Shown here in pieces: positions 23,285 through 25,900 of a DNA stretch of 25,900 nucleotides. Each line of letters starts with the position of its first letter. The first letter of the stretch is position 1. Made by a program: the position numbers and the translations under genes. Source of the stretch: Ruminococcus flavefaciens (GTDB lineage: Bacteria > Bacillota > Clostridia > Oscillospirales > Ruminococcaceae); NCBI GenBank assembly GCA_002350065.1, contig DEDQ01000001.1, forward strand, positions 20,809 through 46,708, read 5' to 3'. The notes under the pieces are model-generated. The model ran no database searches. It saw only the letters and a program-made list of their open reading frames with translations, and was not told the origin of the DNA.

Positions 23285-24613
23285 ATGAGGACTAAAAACA
23301 TCATTGCGGCGGCGCTTGCGGTGTCGCTCTTGTGCGGAGCTTTTGCTCAGCCGGTGAGATATGCCGGTCTCAGCCTTATAACTGCTGACGCTGCGGATAT
23401 CACTGCGAGCGGAAGCTGTGGAAAATCACTCACATGGACGCTCGATTCTGAGGAAACTCTCACTGTTGCCGGTACGGGAGCTATGTACGACCGCAATTCA
23501 AATTATACCGTCCCGTGGGCTGAATACAAGGACAAAATCACCTCCGTTATCGTCAGGGAGGGCGTCACAAGCATCGGCGGACAGGCTTTCGAGAGCTGCA
23601 CTGCTCTCACATCTGTCAGCCTTCCGTCTACGCTGCAAAGGATAAATACCTACGCGTTTTCCGGCTGTAAGGAACTCACTTCTATAGTTATCCCCGACGG
23701 CGTCACGAATATCGGTTCAAGCTCGTTTGCGATGTGCAAGAAGCTCAGCGAGATAAGTATTCCGAAGTCGGTCACATATATTGGCGACCTCGCATTCGCG
23801 AGTACAAAGTGGCTTGACAAGCAGCGCAGCGCCGAGAATCCCTTCGTTATCGTGAACGGACTGCTGATAAACGGAAATCTCAGCTCCGGCGATGTGGCGA
23901 TACCCTACGGAGTTACCGAGATATGCGGAAATTCTTTCTATTACTGCCAGAGCATGAAGACCCTCACTATACCGAAGTCTGTTGTAAAGATTCACGACAA
24001 CGCCTTTAACGAATGCTCGGGGCTGACTTCCGTTACGCTTCCCAGCTCGGTGAAAAGCATCGGTATGCAGGCGTTTGTCAAATGCTCGGGACTGAAGTCA
24101 GTGACCATTCTCGACCCTGAGTGCGAGATATTCGACCGTCCCACTACCTTTGCAAACGACGCCAAGACCTATACAGGCGTGATAAAGGGCTATGACGGCT
24201 CCACAGCCGAAAAGTATGCGGAAAAGTACGGGTATACCTTCGTTTCACTCGGAGCTGTTCCTGTTACGACTACAACTACCACGACTACTACGTCTGCAAA
24301 AACTACCTCCACATCAACCAAGACCACGGCGGCTTCAACTTCTTCCACAGCTCCGGTACCGGAGAAGAAGTACACGCTCGGAGACCCCACAGGCGATATG
24401 AAAGTCGATTCCAAGGACGCGACATTCGTCCTCAACGTCTACGCCTCCGAAGCGACCGGCGGCAAGCCGGATATAAGTGCTGAGGTGCGATATGCTGCTG
24501 ATATCAACATCGATAAAGCTATTGATTCAAAGGACGCTTCATATATGCTCGTTTACTATTCCTACCGCTCGACAGGCGGAAAACTGACTGTTGAGGAGTA
24601 TTTCAAAAAATGA
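23285..24613 (+). CDS. Secreted BspA-type leucine-rich-repeat protein with Thr-rich linker and dockerin
   Basis: 442 residues. The signal peptide is about 1-37 (LITADA before ADITASG). A short beta domain (SCGKSLTWTLDSEETLTVAG) is followed by LRR_5/BspA repeats at about 85-285. Their recurring pattern is LTSVSLPSTLQRINTYAFSG and LTSIVIPDGVTNIGSSSFAM, and they close with the usual IKGYDGSTAEKYAEKYGY cap. A Thr/Ser/Ala linker (326-362) leads to the dockerin (363-442), whose calcium loops are GDPTGDMKVDSKD and ADINIDKAIDSKD. No enzyme domain is present, so it is probably a binding or structural part carried by a scaffoldin. The start at 23285 is set by GGAGGTG 5 bases upstream; an in-frame ATG at 23267 precedes that site. 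Its stop overlaps the next start by 4 bases. Confidence 0.94.
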   Translation: MRTKNIIAAALAVSLLCGAFAQPVRYAGLSLITADAADITASGSCGKSLTWTLDSEETLTVAGTGAMYDRNSNYTVPWAEYKDKITSVIVREGVTSIGGQAFESCTALTSVSLPSTLQRINTYAFSGCKELTSIVIPDGVTNIGSSSFAMCKKLSEISIPKSVTYIGDLAFASTKWLDKQRSAENPFVIVNGLLINGNLSSGDVAIPYGVTEICGNSFYYCQSMKTLTIPKSVVKIHDNAFNECSGLTSVTLPSSVKSIGMQAFVKCSGLKSVTILDPECEIFDRPTTFANDAKTYTGVIKGYDGSTAEKYAEKYGYTFVSLGAVPVTTTTTTTTTSAKTTSTSTKTTAASTSSTAPVPEKKYTLGDPTGDMKVDSKDATFVLNVYASEATGGKPDISAEVRYAADINIDKAIDSKDASYMLVYYSYRSTGGKLTVEEYFKK

Positions 24614-25509
24614 TGTTTCCGGAATATTCAGCCTGTACGCTCTGTCCGCGAAAATGCGGTGCTGACCGCTATAACTGCACCGGCTTCTGCGGCATGGGAG
24701 CTGTCACCGCGGCGGCTAAGGCTTCGCTTCACAAGTGGGAGGAGCCCTGCATATCATATAAAAACGGCGCGGGAACTGTCTTTTTCAGCGGGTGCAGTCT
24801 GCGGTGCGTCTATTGTCAGAATCATGAGATAAGCTCTGAACGCTTCGGAAAGGAGCTGCCGGAAAGCTCTCTCGCCGACGTTTTCCTCCGCTTGCAGGAT
24901 ATCGGCGCGGACAATATCGAGCTCGTTACGCCCACTCATTTCGTGCCGCACATAGTATATACACTCGAAAAGATACGTCATAAGCTGACAATTCCCGTCG
25001 TTTACAATACCGGAGGCTATGAGCTCGTTTCCACGCTGAAAATGCTCGACGGGCTTGTGGATATCTACCTGCCGGACATAAAGTATTTCTCTCCGGAGCT
25101 CGCTTCGCGGTATTCTGCCGCTCCGGATTATTTCGACTACGCCGCGGAGACTGTCCGCGAGATGATTCGTCAGGCGGGGGAGCTCCGCTTCAACGATGAG
25201 GGCGGGCTCGTGCGCGGTACGGTGATACGTCACCTCGTTCTGCCGGGCTGCCGTCACGACAGCATGAGGATAATGGAATGGATAGCGGAAAATACCTCCC
25301 CTGAGCAAGTGCTCGTCAGCATAATGAACCAGTACACACCGTTTGATTTCGTTCCCGAAAGCTTCCCCGAGCTTAAACGCCGCGTGACAAAAATGGAGTA
25401 CAACAGCGTCGTCCGCCGAGCATCTGAGCTCGGTCTTGAGGGCTTCACGCAGGAAAAGTCCTCCGCTGATGCGGGATATGTCCCTGATTTCGACCTCTCG
25501 GGACTGTAA
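24610..25509 (+). CDS. PflX-like radical SAM protein (COG1313 type)
   Basis: 299-residue cytosolic protein. The radical SAM cluster motif CSLRCVYC (Cys62, 66, 69) sits in VFFSGCSLRCVYCQNHEIS. An extra N-terminal cysteine set (Cys9, 12, 16, 23, 27; CTLCPRKCGADRYNCTGFC) is typical of the PflX/COG1313 group, relatives of pyruvate-formate-lyase activating enzyme. LDGLVDIYLPDIKY and VIRHLVLPG are further family blocks. The target protein or substrate of PflX-type enzymes is unknown, and no glycyl-radical enzyme gene lies in this window. The ATG overlaps the LRR-dockerin stop (ATGA); a second ATG follows directly at 24613. AGGAG lies 13 bases upstream. No clear terminator follows, only an AT-rich tract. 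Confidence 0.92.
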   Translation: MMFPEYSACTLCPRKCGADRYNCTGFCGMGAVTAAAKASLHKWEEPCISYKNGAGTVFFSGCSLRCVYCQNHEISSERFGKELPESSLADVFLRLQDIGADNIELVTPTHFVPHIVYTLEKIRHKLTIPVVYNTGGYELVSTLKMLDGLVDIYLPDIKYFSPELASRYSAAPDYFDYAAETVREMIRQAGELRFNDEGGLVRGTVIRHLVLPGCRHDSMRIMEWIAENTSPEQVLVSIMNQYTPFDFVPESFPELKRRVTKMEYNSVVRRASELGLEGFTQEKSSADAGYVPDFDLSGL

Positions 25510-25534
25510 ATTTTATATTATTTTTGAAAAAAGC

Positions 25535-25563
25535 TTTACAAATCCATTTTAATGGAGTATAAT
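25535..25563 (+). promoter_or_regulatory. Promoter of the lipoprotein gene at the right edge
   Basis: TTTACA (25535-25540), 17-base spacer, perfect TATAAT (25558-25563). The small palindrome CCATTTTAATGG lies within the spacer. Confidence 0.8.
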
Positions 25564-25610
25564 GTTTGCATAAGTAAACACTATATCATATGCGATATGG
25601 AGATGATGAA

Positions 25611-25900
25611 ATGGAGAAAAAGTTTCTGAAAGGTGCAGTTTTCGCTGCGGCTATGGCTTATCTTTTCACAGCTTCAGCCTGCGGAAGAACTGTTCCTCCT
25701 GCAAGCGGAGGCGCAGAGCCGACTACTGAAATGAAAGTCGCCGGAGGTGCTGTTACTGCCGCTTCCGGAACTACGGCTTCGACGGCTTCCGAGACCGAAA
25801 CGACTACTGCTGCCGGCGTTGAGATAGGCGACAAGCACGTAAGCGGTCTTACGCTCAGCTATACATCTGCGGATATTATCGTCGGTCAGACGCTGAAATA
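25611..25900 (+). CDS. Lipoprotein with Ser/Thr/Ala-rich linker, 3' end cut by window edge
   Basis: The first 96 residues are visible (hand translation, MEKKFLKGAVFAAAMAYLF...). The signal peptide ends in lipobox TASAC (Cys24), predicting lipid anchoring outside the cell. A Gly/Ala/Thr/Ser-rich linker (about 25-70) follows. Then a domain begins with GDKHVSGLTLSYTSADIIVG, which resembles the opening strand of bacterial Ig-like domains. GGAG lies 8 bases before the ATG at 25611. An overlapping ATG at 25603 is in another frame and gives only eight codons before a stop. Function cannot be told from the visible part. Confidence 0.8.
   Translation, partial: MEKKFLKGAVFAAAMAYLFTASACGRTVPPASGGAEPTTEMKVAGGAVTAASGTTASTASETETTTAAGVEIGDKHVSGLTLSYTSADIIVGQTLK

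Noticed and set aside
24260..24370. Short repeats resembling a CRISPR or tandem-repeat array
   Set aside because: These are degenerate Thr/Ser codons in the linker of the LRR-dockerin protein, without regular spacers.
1..25900. Possible mobile element, prophage or defence island
   Set aside because: No transposase, integrase, terminal repeats, attachment site, toxin-antitoxin pair or nuclease gene could be found. Nearly all genes are housekeeping or fibre-degradation functions with uniform codon use.

Overview
The window reads as chromosomal DNA of an anaerobic, fibre-degrading Ruminococcus-like bacterium (Bacillota, Oscillospiraceae). This is an inference from five things: two secreted proteins with C-terminal dockerins, a T-box leader on pheST, an O2-independent and strongly clostridial gene set (ThyX, class II aldolase, a PflX-type radical SAM protein), strong Shine-Dalgarno sites, and -35/-10 boxes with 17-base spacers. 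No tRNA or rRNA gene, IS element, phage gene or CRISPR array was seen. Coding density is high and the window looks like ordinary core genome carrying fibre-degradation genes.

Layout. 1-4249 (minus): the pheS - membrane protein - pheT operon, read from a strong promoter through a complete Phe-specific T-box; pheT runs off the left edge. 4279-8916 (plus): a small two-helix membrane protein, the NAD(P)H-hydrate repair enzyme Nnr, a small lipoprotein, and a lipoprotein GH16 beta-glucanase with a C-terminal carbohydrate-binding module, closed by a terminator. 9116-11224 (plus): a secreted GH43-CBM6-CBM22-dockerin enzyme that meets the convergent aldolase unit (fba plus a 109-residue protein) at a shared 17-bp hairpin. 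12613-18107 (minus): one compact six-gene unit, thyX - DUF2156 - DJ-1/PfpI - 5-formyl-THF cyclo-ligase - mltG - peptidase U32, with its own promoter and terminator and several 4-base ATGA overlaps. 18119-23159 (minus): the classical MoxR ATPase - DUF58 - transglutaminase (TgpA-like) membrane operon. 23224-25900 (plus), divergent from it: a BspA-type leucine-rich-repeat dockerin protein, a PflX-like radical SAM protein overlapping it by 4 bases, and the start of a lipoprotein cut by the right edge.

How they fit together. GH16 (cell-anchored by lipid) and GH43 (attachable to a cellulosome) would attack beta-glucan and decorated xylan or arabinan at the cell surface. The two dockerins carry different residues at the cohesin-recognition positions, so they probably dock on different scaffoldins. 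ThyX and 5-FCL share folate metabolism, while MltG and U32 belong to a neighbourhood also seen around yrrL/yrrO of Bacillus. Nothing in the window is convincingly a new defence or mobile system. The most unusual points are the membrane protein locked between pheS and pheT, the coupling of an extracellular LRR-dockerin gene to a cytosolic radical SAM gene, and the two dockerin classes.
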